This document shows, piece by piece, positions 7,225 to 13,860 of a stretch of DNA of 13,922 nt. The position numbers were made by a program, and so were the translations under genes. The notes below the pieces were generated by a model. The model was not told the DNA's origin and searched no databases. It was given only the letters and a program-made list of their open reading frames with translations. Every line of letters starts with the position of its first letter. Positions within the stretch are counted from its first letter, which is position 1. Source of the stretch: Burkholderiales bacterium UBA2459 (lineage in GTDB: Bacteria; Pseudomonadota; Gammaproteobacteria; Burkholderiales; Burkholderiaceae_E); NCBI GenBank assembly GCA_002342365.1, contig DDPV01000001.1:26408-40329 (forward strand). The letters run 5' to 3'.

Positions 7225-8280
7225 ATGACCGATCAGGCTTCAACCCGCAAGGCTGTAGCGCCAATCGGGGCCACACGACGCGCCGCGCTCGCTCGCGCTG
7301 GGGGCGGTGTTGCGCAAATCGGGCTTGCGCTTTTTGCTGCACAGGGTGTTGGACCCTGGGTTCGAAGCGCGCGCAGCCAAAGCCGGCAGGCGGTGCGATG
7401 GCTTGTTCCGACACCACCGGGGTCATCGGTTGACCTCGCCGCACGAAGAATTGCCGAGCGTTTGCGCCTCATGGACAGTCGAGCGCATATCGTTGAGAAC
7501 CGCCCGGGCGCAGGCGGCACGATCGCAGCGGCTGAAATCGCCCGCGCTCCGGCTGACGGGCAGCACTTTTTGGTCGGTTTCAACGGCCCGCTCGCCACCG
7601 CCCATCTGCTCTATCCTAAGCTTAGCTACCATCCGCTGCGCGATCTCAAGCCTGTAGTCCTCACGGTATCGCAGCCGCATGTGTTGGTGGTGCCCGCCCA
7701 AAGCGAGCATGCAGCCTCAGACTTGGGCCACTTTGTTTCAACCATGAAACGCTATCCTGGCCGCTTCCAGTACGCATCGGTGGGCAACGCCACCGCCTCC
7801 CACCTGACCATGGAGTTGTTTAAAGCCGAGGCGGGTTTTTTCATGCTGCACGTCCCCTATCAAGGCGGCCCCGCAGCGGTACTCGCAACCCTGCAAGACC
7901 AGGTCCAGGCCTTATTCACCGCCTATGTCAACGTGCAGGCTCAGGTACAGCAGGGCCGCCTGCGCCTGCTCGGCCAGGCGCAACAGAATGCAAGCCCCGC
8001 ACTGGCCGGCATTCCGCGATTCGCGGATCTTGGCTTTCCCCGCGTCAATGCCCCCTTGTTCAATGCCGTGGCGGCACCTGCAGCGACGCCCGACGCCTTG
8101 GTTGAAACCATGAATGCCCAGATCAACGCGGTTCTGGCCGAGGCCACGCTCAAAGAAGCCCTTGCCCGATCGGGTATGGATACGCTCGGCGGCACGGCGC
8201 AGGCCATGAGCCTGCTGCTTTTCCAGGAGGAAAGCCGCTGGCAGCCGATTGTGAAATCGCTAGCGATTGCCTTGGGTTGA
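7225..8280 (+). CDS. Bug/TctC-family periplasmic substrate-binding protein (tripartite tricarboxylate transporter receptor type)
   Basis: A 351-residue solute-binding protein of the Bug family, which captures small carboxylates or amides in the periplasm. Family segments: VPTPPGSSVDLAAR (61-74), VENRPGAGGTI (90-100), then YASVGNATASHL, VPYQGGPAAV and the C-terminal LVETMNAQINAVL. The N-terminus has a twin arginine (Arg18-Arg19 in ATRRAALA), a hydrophobic stretch (about 29-43) and a plausible cleavage site near VRSA, so Tat or Sec export is likely. No TctA or TctB membrane subunits are adjacent, as is usual for orphan Bug proteins; the ligand is unknown. Start is uncertain: ATG 7225 is preferred because ATG 7201 (8 residues longer) overlaps the start codon of the divergent gene. 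Neither has a Shine-Dalgarno sequence. Its stop is only 6 nt before pdxH. Confidence 0.88.
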   Translation: MTDQASTRKAVAPIGATRRAALARAGGGVAQIGLALFAAQGVGPWVRSARSQSRQAVRWLVPTPPGSSVDLAARRIAERLRLMDSRAHIVENRPGAGGTIAAAEIARAPADGQHFLVGFNGPLATAHLLYPKLSYHPLRDLKPVVLTVSQPHVLVVPAQSEHAASDLGHFVSTMKRYPGRFQYASVGNATASHLTMELFKAEAGFFMLHVPYQGGPAAVLATLQDQVQALFTAYVNVQAQVQQGRLRLLGQAQQNASPALAGIPRFADLGFPRVNAPLFNAVAAPAATPDALVETMNAQINAVLAEATLKEALARSGMDTLGGTAQAMSLLLFQEESRWQPIVKSLAIALG

Positions 8281-8286
8281 CCTGTG

Positions 8287-8940
8287 ATGCAAAACCCGGA
8301 TATCGCCGCGATTCGCCAGGATTACCGGCTTGCCGCGCTGAACGAATCGGATGCCGGCGACGATCCGATGGCGCTGTTTCAACGCTGGTTTCAGGAAGCC
8401 GTGCACGCGGACGTGACAGAAGTCAACGCTTTTGGCTTAAGTACCATCAACCCGGCAGGTCGGCCAAGTTCCCGGATCGTTTTACTCAAGGGAATCGAAT
8501 CCGATGGATTTACTTTTTTTACCAATTACCAAAGCGATAAGGGTCAACAGATCCAGGCCCATGCGGCCGTGTCGATGCTCTTTCTTTGGGCGCCCCTGGA
8601 ACGCCAGGTCCGCATCGAAGGCTTTGCGGTGAAGCTCAGTGAGGAAGCATCCGATGCTTATTTCCGCACACGCCCGATTGGAAGCCGTCTCGGTGCCTGG
8701 GCCTCACCGCAAAGCAGGGTGATTCCCACCCGGGACTATCTCGAGGCTGAAGAGGCACGCTTCAAGGCGCAGTGGGGCGAGGATCCGCCGCGACCGCCCC
8801 ATTGGGGCGGATTCAAAGTCATTGCCGATCTGATCGAGTTTTGGCAGGGTCGAAGCTCCCGACTCCACGACCGTCTGCGCTATCGCCGCGCAGCGCCAAG
8901 CCCTCAGGCCCTTTGGCATCGCGAACGGCTTGCGCCCTGA
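8287..8940 (+). CDS. pdxH: Pyridoxamine 5'-phosphate oxidase
   Basis: A 217-residue FMN enzyme that oxidises pyridoxamine or pyridoxine 5'-phosphate to pyridoxal 5'-phosphate, the last step of PLP synthesis and salvage, in the cytoplasm. FMN- and substrate-binding blocks are all present: SSRIVLLKG (61-69), FFTNYQSDKG (77-86), ERQVRIEG (105-112), GSRLGAWASPQS (132-143), the WGGF segment (173-176) and RLHDR (192-196). The C-terminus ends in the typical ERLAP. Length is normal. ATG 8287 is chosen, with GTG 8284 one codon earlier as an alternative. Only a weak GGG precedes it at 8274-8276, so translation may depend on ribosomes finishing the Bug gene 6 nt upstream. Pairing with a Bug protein has no obvious metabolic logic. 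Confidence 0.96.
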   Translation: MQNPDIAAIRQDYRLAALNESDAGDDPMALFQRWFQEAVHADVTEVNAFGLSTINPAGRPSSRIVLLKGIESDGFTFFTNYQSDKGQQIQAHAAVSMLFLWAPLERQVRIEGFAVKLSEEASDAYFRTRPIGSRLGAWASPQSRVIPTRDYLEAEEARFKAQWGEDPPRPPHWGGFKVIADLIEFWQGRSSRLHDRLRYRRAAPSPQALWHRERLAP

Positions 8941-8966
8941 ATTGCAGGGCACACGACGCTTCAACC

Positions 8967-8978
8967 GCGGCAAGCCGC
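8967..8978. terminator. Small GC-rich hairpin between convergent pdxH and msrA
   Basis: GCGGC (8967-8971) and GCCGC (8974-8978) are inverted repeats 2 nt apart in the 48-bp convergent gap, giving a 4-bp stem with a tetraloop at minimum. There is no adjacent T-run, so it is a weak candidate for a shared terminator. Confidence 0.25.
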
Positions 8979-8988
8979 ATCGAAAGTA

Positions 8989-9570
8989 CTATTTCAGATA
9001 CGAGGCAAACTGTTTTCGAAACTTGGCAACTTTCGGTGCAACCACCCCAACGCAGTAGCCCTGAAAGGGATTGCGCGCAAAATAATTTTGATGGTACGCC
9101 TCAGCGACCCAGAACCGTTCTAGCGCAACGATTTCGGTCACGATCGGCGCACCGAAGGTGCCCGCATTGTTCAATTCGCTCACAAGCGCTTTGGCCAGCC
9201 GCGCCTGCTCATCGTTTACGGTGAAAATAGCCGAACGGTACTGCGTCCCGACATCGTAGCCTTGCCGATTCAAGGTGGTGGGGTCGTGTGTGGCAAAGAA
9301 AATCTGATAAAGCGTTTTCAGATCGATCAACTGTGGATTGAATCCAATCCGAACGACCTCGGCATGACCCGTCGTGCCGCTGCAGATCGATTCATAATCT
9401 GGATTGTTCGTTTTTCCGCCACAATAGCCGGATTCGACCGATACAACCCCTCGAACATCGAGAAAAACCGCTTCGGTGCACCAAAAGCAACCCCCGCCGA
9501 CCACGATGTGCGGCACTTCAGAGCCGACCTGGGTCTGCGAAGTTTCGCTGCCAGATGATGGATGTTGCAT
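8989..9570 (-). CDS. msrA: Peptide methionine sulfoxide reductase MsrA
   Basis: A 193-residue repair enzyme that reduces the S-epimer of methionine sulfoxide in proteins using thioredoxin. The signature GCFWC (27-31) carries the catalytic Cys28 and is followed by TEAVF. Also visible are the SGYCGG block, the GHAEVVRIGF segment, HDPTTLNRQGYDVGTQYRS and a C-terminal GYC with Cys173, which can serve as resolving cysteine. No signal peptide is visible, so it should be cytoplasmic. The frame stays open further upstream to 9654, but ATG 9570 has GGGGA with 6-nt spacing and begins close to the conserved domain, so the longer version is not favoured. It converges on pdxH and diverges from gcdH. Confidence 0.95.
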   Translation of the reverse strand: MQHPSSGSETSQTQVGSEVPHIVVGGGCFWCTEAVFLDVRGVVSVESGYCGGKTNNPDYESICSGTTGHAEVVRIGFNPQLIDLKTLYQIFFATHDPTTLNRQGYDVGTQYRSAIFTVNDEQARLAKALVSELNNAGTFGAPIVTEIVALERFWVAEAYHQNYFARNPFQGYCVGVVAPKVAKFRKQFASYLK

Positions 9571-9576
9571 TGCGCT

Positions 9577-9581
9577 TCCCC
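9577..9581 (-). promoter_or_regulatory. Strong ribosome binding site GGGGA for msrA
   Basis: On the minus strand GGGGA lies 6 nt before ATG 9570. Upstream in-frame ATGs at 9600 and 9654 have nothing comparable, so this site fixes the msrA start and shortens the longest frame by 28 residues. Confidence 0.7.
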
Positions 9582-9620
9582 GAAAAAGCCATGACCTTAG
9601 CATTCTACAATCCTTATACC

Positions 9621-9634
9621 GGTCGGAACCGACC
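9621..9634. promoter_or_regulatory. Inverted repeat GGTCGG-AA-CCGACC upstream of msrA
   Basis: Two perfect 6-bp arms separated by AA, about 50 bp upstream of the msrA start in the 269-bp divergent intergenic region. The compact dyad looks like an operator for a dimeric regulator. On the minus strand, candidate -10 hexamers (TATAAG, TAGAAT) follow it, but no well-spaced -35 accompanies them. No transcription factor is recognised. Confidence 0.3.
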
Positions 9635-9718
9635 AAAGCACAAAACAGGCGCATGTAAGCCCAAGTCCAAGGCGCTGGATCGACGGTGCTTCGCGAGCAA
9701 GCCTATCGGCGGGACATT

Positions 9719-9749
9719 GAATCGCGACAATTCTGAATCATCCTACAAT
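9719..9749 (+). promoter_or_regulatory. Candidate promoter region for gcdH
   Basis: TACAAT at 9744-9749 is a good -10 hexamer, placed about 90 bp before the gcdH start. No acceptable -35 lies 16-18 bp upstream. Instead there is a dyad, GAAT (9719-9722) N7 ATTC (9730-9733). A -10 without a -35 plus an upstream dyad would suit an activator-dependent promoter such as a LysR-type one, but no regulator gene is in the window. Apart from this and the msrA dyad, I see nothing else in the 9571-9839 gap. Confidence 0.3.
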
Positions 9750-9829
9750 CGCTAAAACCCAAGCGCCGCATCGGAAAAGTCTTGCAACAGCGCTCAAGCT
9801 GCTTGCGATGCAGGCCACATGATCCTGAC

Positions 9830-9833
9830 GGAG
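9830..9833 (+). promoter_or_regulatory. Ribosome binding site GGAG for gcdH
   Basis: GGAG lies 6 nt before GTG 9840 and inside the longer frame that begins at ATG 9819, which itself has no comparable site. This makes GTG 9840 the preferred start. Confidence 0.65.
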
Positions 9834-9839
9834 AAAAAC

Positions 9840-11057
9840 GTGAGTGTTTCAACGCAAACGCGTACCCAGCCTAAAGCCAGCTTCCATTGGGAAGACCCCT
9901 TGCTGCTCGACCATCAGTTAAGCGAAGACGAGCGCATGGTGCGGGACGCTGCTGCCGCCTATTGCCAGGATAAGCTCGCAACCCGTGTGCTTGAGGCCTT
10001 TCGCCACGAGCATACCGATCTGGCGATTTTTTCAGAAATGGGCGAGATCGGCCTGCTTGGTCCGACCATCCCAAGCGAGTACGGTGGCCCCGGACTCAAC
10101 TACGTGAGCTACGGTCTGATCGCTCGCGAGGTCGAGCGCATCGATTCGGGCTACCGCTCGATGATGAGTGTGCAGTCATCGCTGGTCATGCTGCCGATTT
10201 TTGAGTTCGGTACCGAGGCGCAGCGCCTCAAATACCTGCCCAAACTGGCAAGCGGCCAGTGGATCGGCTGCTTTGGACTCACAGAGCCCGATCATGGCTC
10301 CGACCCTGCGGCCATGGATACCCGCGCCAGGGCGATCGACGGCGGTTATCTGATCAGCGGCAACAAGATGTGGATTTCCAATTCGCCGATTGCCGATGTC
10401 TTTGTGGTCTGGGCCAAGTGCCAGGGTGGCGAGTATGACGGTCGCATCAAGGGATTCATTCTTGAAAAAGGTATGAAAGGCTTGAGCGCGCCGAAGATTC
10501 TCGGCAAAGTCGGACTTAGGGCATCGATCACCGGCGAAATCGTGATGGATCAGGTTGAGGTCTCTGAGTCTCAGTTACTACCAGGGGTCGAAGGGCTCAA
10601 GGGACCCTTCACCTGTTTGAATTCGGCGCGCTACGGCATTGCCTGGGGCGCCCTAGGCGCTGCCGAGTTTTGTTGGCACAGTGCAAGGCAATACACCATC
10701 GATCGAAAGCAGTTCGGCCGGCCACTTGCTGCCAACCAGTTGATTCAGAAAAAGCTGGCCGATATGCAGACCGAAATCACGCTCGGCTTGCAAGGCTGCC
10801 TGCGCTTGGGCCGCATGAAAGACGAGGGCAGCGCCGCGGTTGAAACCACCTCGATCATGAAGCGCAATTCATGCGGCAAAGCGCTCGATATCGCGCGCAT
10901 GGCGCGCGATATGCTGGGAGGCAATGGGATTTCGGATGCTTATGGCGTGGTAAGGCATTTGGTGAATCTTGAAGTTGTGAATACCTATGAAGGCACGCAC
11001 GATATACATGCGCTGATTCTGGGTCGCGCTCAAACCGGTATCCAGGCCTTTTTCTGA
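9840..11057 (+). CDS. gcdH: Glutaryl-CoA dehydrogenase
   Basis: A 405-residue FAD-dependent acyl-CoA dehydrogenase of the decarboxylating glutaryl-CoA type, converting glutaryl-CoA to crotonyl-CoA in lysine, tryptophan and glutarate breakdown, with electrons passing to ETF. Seen: ASFHWEDPLLLD near the N-terminus; RSMMSVQSSLVM, which contains the arginine associated with binding the substrate carboxylate; GCFGLTEPDHGSDP and MWISNSPIADVFVVWAK (FAD/substrate region); SARYGIAWGALGAAE; QFGRPLAANQLIQKKLADMQ; and NTYEGTHDIHALILGRA with the catalytic base Glu384. These are distinctive for GcdH rather than general acyl-CoA dehydrogenases. The GTG start at 9840 is set by GGAG with 6-nt spacing; ATG 9819 would add 7 residues. 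The MFS gene begins 5 nt after its stop, so the two are probably co-transcribed. Confidence 0.96.
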   Translation: MSVSTQTRTQPKASFHWEDPLLLDHQLSEDERMVRDAAAAYCQDKLATRVLEAFRHEHTDLAIFSEMGEIGLLGPTIPSEYGGPGLNYVSYGLIAREVERIDSGYRSMMSVQSSLVMLPIFEFGTEAQRLKYLPKLASGQWIGCFGLTEPDHGSDPAAMDTRARAIDGGYLISGNKMWISNSPIADVFVVWAKCQGGEYDGRIKGFILEKGMKGLSAPKILGKVGLRASITGEIVMDQVEVSESQLLPGVEGLKGPFTCLNSARYGIAWGALGAAEFCWHSARQYTIDRKQFGRPLAANQLIQKKLADMQTEITLGLQGCLRLGRMKDEGSAAVETTSIMKRNSCGKALDIARMARDMLGGNGISDAYGVVRHLVNLEVVNTYEGTHDIHALILGRAQTGIQAFF

Positions 11058-11062
11058 TTTCT

Positions 11063-12505
11063 TTGGACAAGGACACAAACTTTACCGAGAGCCAGATTCA
11101 CCGCATCATCGCTGGGCTGGTTCTGGCAATTTTTGTATCGGCGGTGGATTCAACGCTGGTTTCGGTGGCCTTGCTATCGATCGGCAAAGACCTCGGTCAT
11201 ATGGAACAGCTGCCCTGGGTCATGTCGGGCTATCTCGCAGCCTCAGCCGTGGCCACACCGATTTACGGCAAGCTCTCTGATCTTTACGGCAGGCGAAAAC
11301 TGATGCTTGGCTCTTTAGGGGGATTTGCCCTGACAAGCGTGGGATCAGCGCTGGCTCCGAGCATGAGCTTTTTGATCCTGATGCGCGTGCTTCAAGGCCT
11401 CACCGGAGGTGCTGTCATCGCTATGGCGCAGGCCACCATTGCCGATATCGTTCCGGCTCGCGAGCGCGGCCGCTATCAGGGCTGGCTGTCAGCCACTTTT
11501 GCAACAGCGGCCATGCTCGGGCCTGTGCTCGGCGGCTATTTGACCGGCTTATTCGGCTGGCGTGCGGTTTTTGCCTGCATGGTGCCACTTACGCTGCTGG
11601 CAATTTGGCGTGTGGCAAGCGTGCTGCGCATCCTGCCGGTGCGAATGCAGCGAAGGCCGATCGACTGGCTTGGTGCGCTGCTTCTGAGTGTGTCACTTTC
11701 AAGCCTGATGAGCCTGCTCACGCTTGCAGGCCAGGGGCATCGGCTAGGCGAACCGAGCATGCAATTGTTGCTGCTGAGCTTTGCGCTCAGCACAGTCTGG
11801 TGCGTGGTCCAGGAGCGGCGAGCACCCGAACCGATCATCCCGCCAAGCATTCTTTCAAGACGCGGCGTGTGGGTACCCTGCGTGAACGTGACCTGTATCT
11901 TTTTTATGCTGATCGGATTGAGCAACATGCTGCCGATCGCCATGCAAACGGGCGGCGTCCAAAGCGTTGATCAGGCCGCACTAAGAATGCTGCCGCTTAC
12001 TTTGGGCATTCCCTGCGGCGCTTTTGCAGCCGGACGATGGACCTACCGAACCGGGGCGTCGCGTCGCGTGATTTTCACCGGCTTGGCATTGGTCCTGAGC
12101 ATGTTGGTGATGATGACCCTGATACCGGTTCACGAGGTAGCCCCCTTACTGGTGGTGATGGGTGGGCTCGGACTCGGATCCGGCATGGTGATGGTGACCT
12201 CCCTGGTGGTCGCCCAATCCTCGGTTCCAGGCTCTTTCACAGGGGTTACCACCGCAGTAGTCGCCTGCTGCCGCACGGTGGGCTCAGCGCTCGGTGTGTC
12301 GACCCTTGCCGCTGTGCTTTTTATTGCACTCAGGGATCAAGCGCCGAATGAACAGGATCTTCGCCAGCTGCTCGATATGGTCACAGCTGCTGATGCGGCT
12401 CAAGCCTTCAAAGCCGTGATTCTGACCGCGCTTGCCATCTGTAGCATACCGCTGGTCACCATGTTGCTGGCCGGAAGGCAGATCGGCGCAGCGCTCAGGG
12501 ACTAG
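11063..12505 (+). CDS. MFS transporter, DHA2 (EmrB/QacA-type, 14-segment) drug:H+ antiporter family
   Basis: A 480-residue integral inner-membrane protein with hydrophobic segments along its whole length, consistent with 14 spanners. MFS landmarks: VDSTLVSVAL in the first segment (28-37, the D1 motif of DHA2 proteins); motif A GKLSDLYGRRK (69-79); motif B RVLQGLTGG (108-116); and antiporter motif C around GPVLGGYL (153-160). These indicate proton-driven export, but the substrate is unknown. Drugs are typical of the family; an organic acid is conceivable given gcdH only 5 nt upstream. The start is doubtful: the frame offers only TTG at 11063, with no Shine-Dalgarno sequence, and the first in-frame ATG comes after the first membrane segment. 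Translation may rely on coupling to gcdH. The last codons and the stop lie in the first unit of a 20-bp tandem repeat. Confidence 0.9.
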   Translation: MDKDTNFTESQIHRIIAGLVLAIFVSAVDSTLVSVALLSIGKDLGHMEQLPWVMSGYLAASAVATPIYGKLSDLYGRRKLMLGSLGGFALTSVGSALAPSMSFLILMRVLQGLTGGAVIAMAQATIADIVPARERGRYQGWLSATFATAAMLGPVLGGYLTGLFGWRAVFACMVPLTLLAIWRVASVLRILPVRMQRRPIDWLGALLLSVSLSSLMSLLTLAGQGHRLGEPSMQLLLLSFALSTVWCVVQERRAPEPIIPPSILSRRGVWVPCVNVTCIFFMLIGLSNMLPIAMQTGGVQSVDQAALRMLPLTLGIPCGAFAAGRWTYRTGASRRVIFTGLALVLSMLVMMTLIPVHEVAPLLVVMGGLGLGSGMVMVTSLVVAQSSVPGSFTGVTTAVVACCRTVGSALGVSTLAAVLFIALRDQAPNEQDLRQLLDMVTAADAAQAFKAVILTALAICSIPLVTMLLAGRQIGAALRD

Positions 12506-12590
12506 ACACGGCGCTCAGGGACTAGGTACGGCGCTCTGGGACTCGGTACGGCGCCATGCTACTCGGCGCAGCGCTCAGACACCAGGCGCG
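12491..12590. repeat. Tandem array of five 20-bp units overlapping the 3' end of the MFS gene
   Basis: Five contiguous units, each starting with GCGC: 12491, 12511, 12531, 12551 and 12571. Unit 1 reads GCGCTCAGGGACTAGACACG and contains the last four codons and TAG stop of the MFS gene. Units 1-2 and 2-3 match at 18 of 20 positions, unit 4 is more diverged (13/20 to unit 3), and unit 5 matches unit 1 at 15/20. A 16-bp stretch at the gene end (12483-12498) recurs exactly at 12563-12578, offset by four periods. The array fills almost the whole 98-bp gap between two convergent genes. The period is not a multiple of three, so it is not a peptide repeat. It looks like local duplication of the gene's stop region; a role in termination or slippage variation is possible but unproven. 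Confidence 0.85.
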
Positions 12591-12598
12591 CGCTTGGT
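12581..12598. terminator. GC-rich near-perfect palindrome between convergent MFS and CoA-transferase genes
   Basis: The 18 bases ACCAGGCGCGCGCTTGGT form a palindrome with one imperfect (G-T) position: a 7-bp stem with a GCGC loop. It lies in the last half of repeat unit 5 and 5 nt beyond the CoA-transferase stop. Position and symmetry suit a bidirectional terminator, although no T-run follows on either strand. Confidence 0.4.
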
Positions 12599-12603
12599 TC
12601 CCC

Positions 12604-13860
12604 TCAGGAACTGATGTCGCGCATAGCCTGCGCTAATAGTCGCCGAATCCGATCTTCATCAAAACCCGCCTCACGCAATACCGATGCGCTATGCTCACCC
12701 AAGCCCGGCGCAAGCCTTCGAATCGACGGTCGGGTTTCGCTCCAGTGGCCAGGCACTTGCGTCATCCGCAGACGGCCCTCGGTCGGATGCTCAGCTTCCT
12801 GAAAAAAGCCAACCGCCTGCAAATGGGGATCATCGCGAAGATCTTCGAGGCGATTGACAAAGGTCCAGGGAATATCAACCGCATTGAGTCGTTCGATCCA
12901 CTCGGCGTTTGTGTATTTTGCGACCTCTTCGCCAATCAAGGCATACATCGTTGCGACGTTTTCGGCGCGCGCCTGCTGCGTTGAAAAACGCGGATCGATC
13001 TTTAAATCATCACGACCTGCAGCGCTGAGAAAGCCTTCCCAATGTTTATCGTTATAAGGCAACACGACCAGATAACCGTCCATCGTGGGATGCGGTTTGC
13101 GATCGGCAGACAAAATCCGACGATAGCCCATTGCGCCCTCGGCGGGCACGAAACTCTCACCGCCCAGATGTTCGCCCAACACGAATGCAGTCATGGTTTC
13201 AAACATCGGCACCTCGATGCACTGACCCCTGCCGTTGCGTTCTCGGGCGAACAAGGCTGCAAGCACCGCCTGCACAACGTGCAAACCGGAAACACGGTCG
13301 CAAAAATTCAACGGTACGAGTCGCGGAGGCCCCTCCTGATGCCGACCGACCAGGTCGGCAGCACCGCTCATGGCTTGAATCAAATCATCGTAGGCCGCCT
13401 TCGCCGCATAAGGCCCATCCTGGCCGAAACCGAAGCAGCCCACGTAAATCAGGCTGGGATTGGCCGCTGCTACATCCTCATAGGCCAGCCGAAGCCGCTT
13501 CATAGCCTGCGGGCGGATGTTGTAGACGAGAACATCTGCTTGTCTTGCCAAATCGAGACAGGCAAGCCGCCCCTCTTCAGTCTTCAAATCAAGAACGATC
13601 GAACGCTTATTGCGATTCACATTCAAAAAGACGTGACCCATTTGCGCTGAGCGTCCCGGCCCTGGGAAACGCATCACATCACCCTCTGGGCTCTCGACCT
13701 TGATCACATCTGCGCCATAGTCACCCAGAATCTGGGTGGCATAAGGGCCCATGATGACGGTGGTAAGGTCAAGCACCTTCACGCCCGCTAAGGGGCCAAG
13801 ATTGTTCGACGAAAGCGCGGCGTCCGCGCTGGCTTCCGGAACCGGAGCCATTGGGTTCAT
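12604..13860 (-). CDS. CaiB/BaiF-type (class III) CoA-transferase
   Basis: A 418-residue class III CoA-transferase, a cytosolic family that moves CoA between carboxylic acids through an aspartyl-CoA intermediate. Seen: GPLAGVKVLDLTTVIMGPYA (22-41), YGADVIKVESPEGD (48-61), NRNKRSIVLDLK (82-93), GFGQDGPYAAKAAYDDLIQAMSG (in the 144-166 region), the predicted catalytic Asp188 in NFCDRVSGLH, then RNGRGQCIEVPMFE. Length is normal. It converges on the gcdH-MFS pair, which would fit glutarate or another dicarboxylate as substrate, but the family is too broad to decide; carnitine, formyl, succinyl and racemase-type relatives all exist. ATG 13860 overlaps the stop of the upstream frame as ATGA and has no clear Shine-Dalgarno sequence. 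An in-frame ATG at codon 4 is an alternative. Residues 1-20 are variable-looking, so the true start could be slightly internal. Confidence 0.92.
   Translation of the reverse strand: MNPMAPVPEASADAALSSNNLGPLAGVKVLDLTTVIMGPYATQILGDYGADVIKVESPEGDVMRFPGPGRSAQMGHVFLNVNRNKRSIVLDLKTEEGRLACLDLARQADVLVYNIRPQAMKRLRLAYEDVAAANPSLIYVGCFGFGQDGPYAAKAAYDDLIQAMSGAADLVGRHQEGPPRLVPLNFCDRVSGLHVVQAVLAALFARERNGRGQCIEVPMFETMTAFVLGEHLGGESFVPAEGAMGYRRILSADRKPHPTMDGYLVVLPYNDKHWEGFLSAAGRDDLKIDPRFSTQQARAENVATMYALIGEEVAKYTNAEWIERLNAVDIPWTFVNRLEDLRDDPHLQAVGFFQEAEHPTEGRLRMTQVPGHWSETRPSIRRLAPGLGEHSASVLREAGFDEDRIRRLLAQAMRDISS

Noticed and set aside
9604..9749. Two TACAAT boxes on the plus strand as tandem gcdH promoters
   Set aside because: The upstream one (about 9606) has no -35 and lies over 200 bp from gcdH within the msrA control region; only the one at 9744-9749 was kept, with low confidence.
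12491..12590. CRISPR array
   Set aside because: The 20-bp units are contiguous with no unique spacers, and no cas gene is present.
12506..12802. Stop-codon readthrough of the MFS gene into the repeat and beyond
   Set aside because: The frame after TAG stays open, but it translates the 20-bp array and the antisense of the CoA-transferase into a low-information sequence. Nothing indicates recoding, and the stop itself is in the conserved repeat unit.
13042..13650. Plus-strand open frame (202 codons) opposite the CoA-transferase
   Set aside because: It is antisense to conserved CaiB/BaiF motifs and has no recognisable domain.
9840..13860. A defined glutarate utilisation operon
   Set aside because: Only GcdH is certain. 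The CoA-transferase is on the opposite strand with its own upstream partner, and the transporter is of a drug-export family, so a single operon or pathway cannot be claimed.
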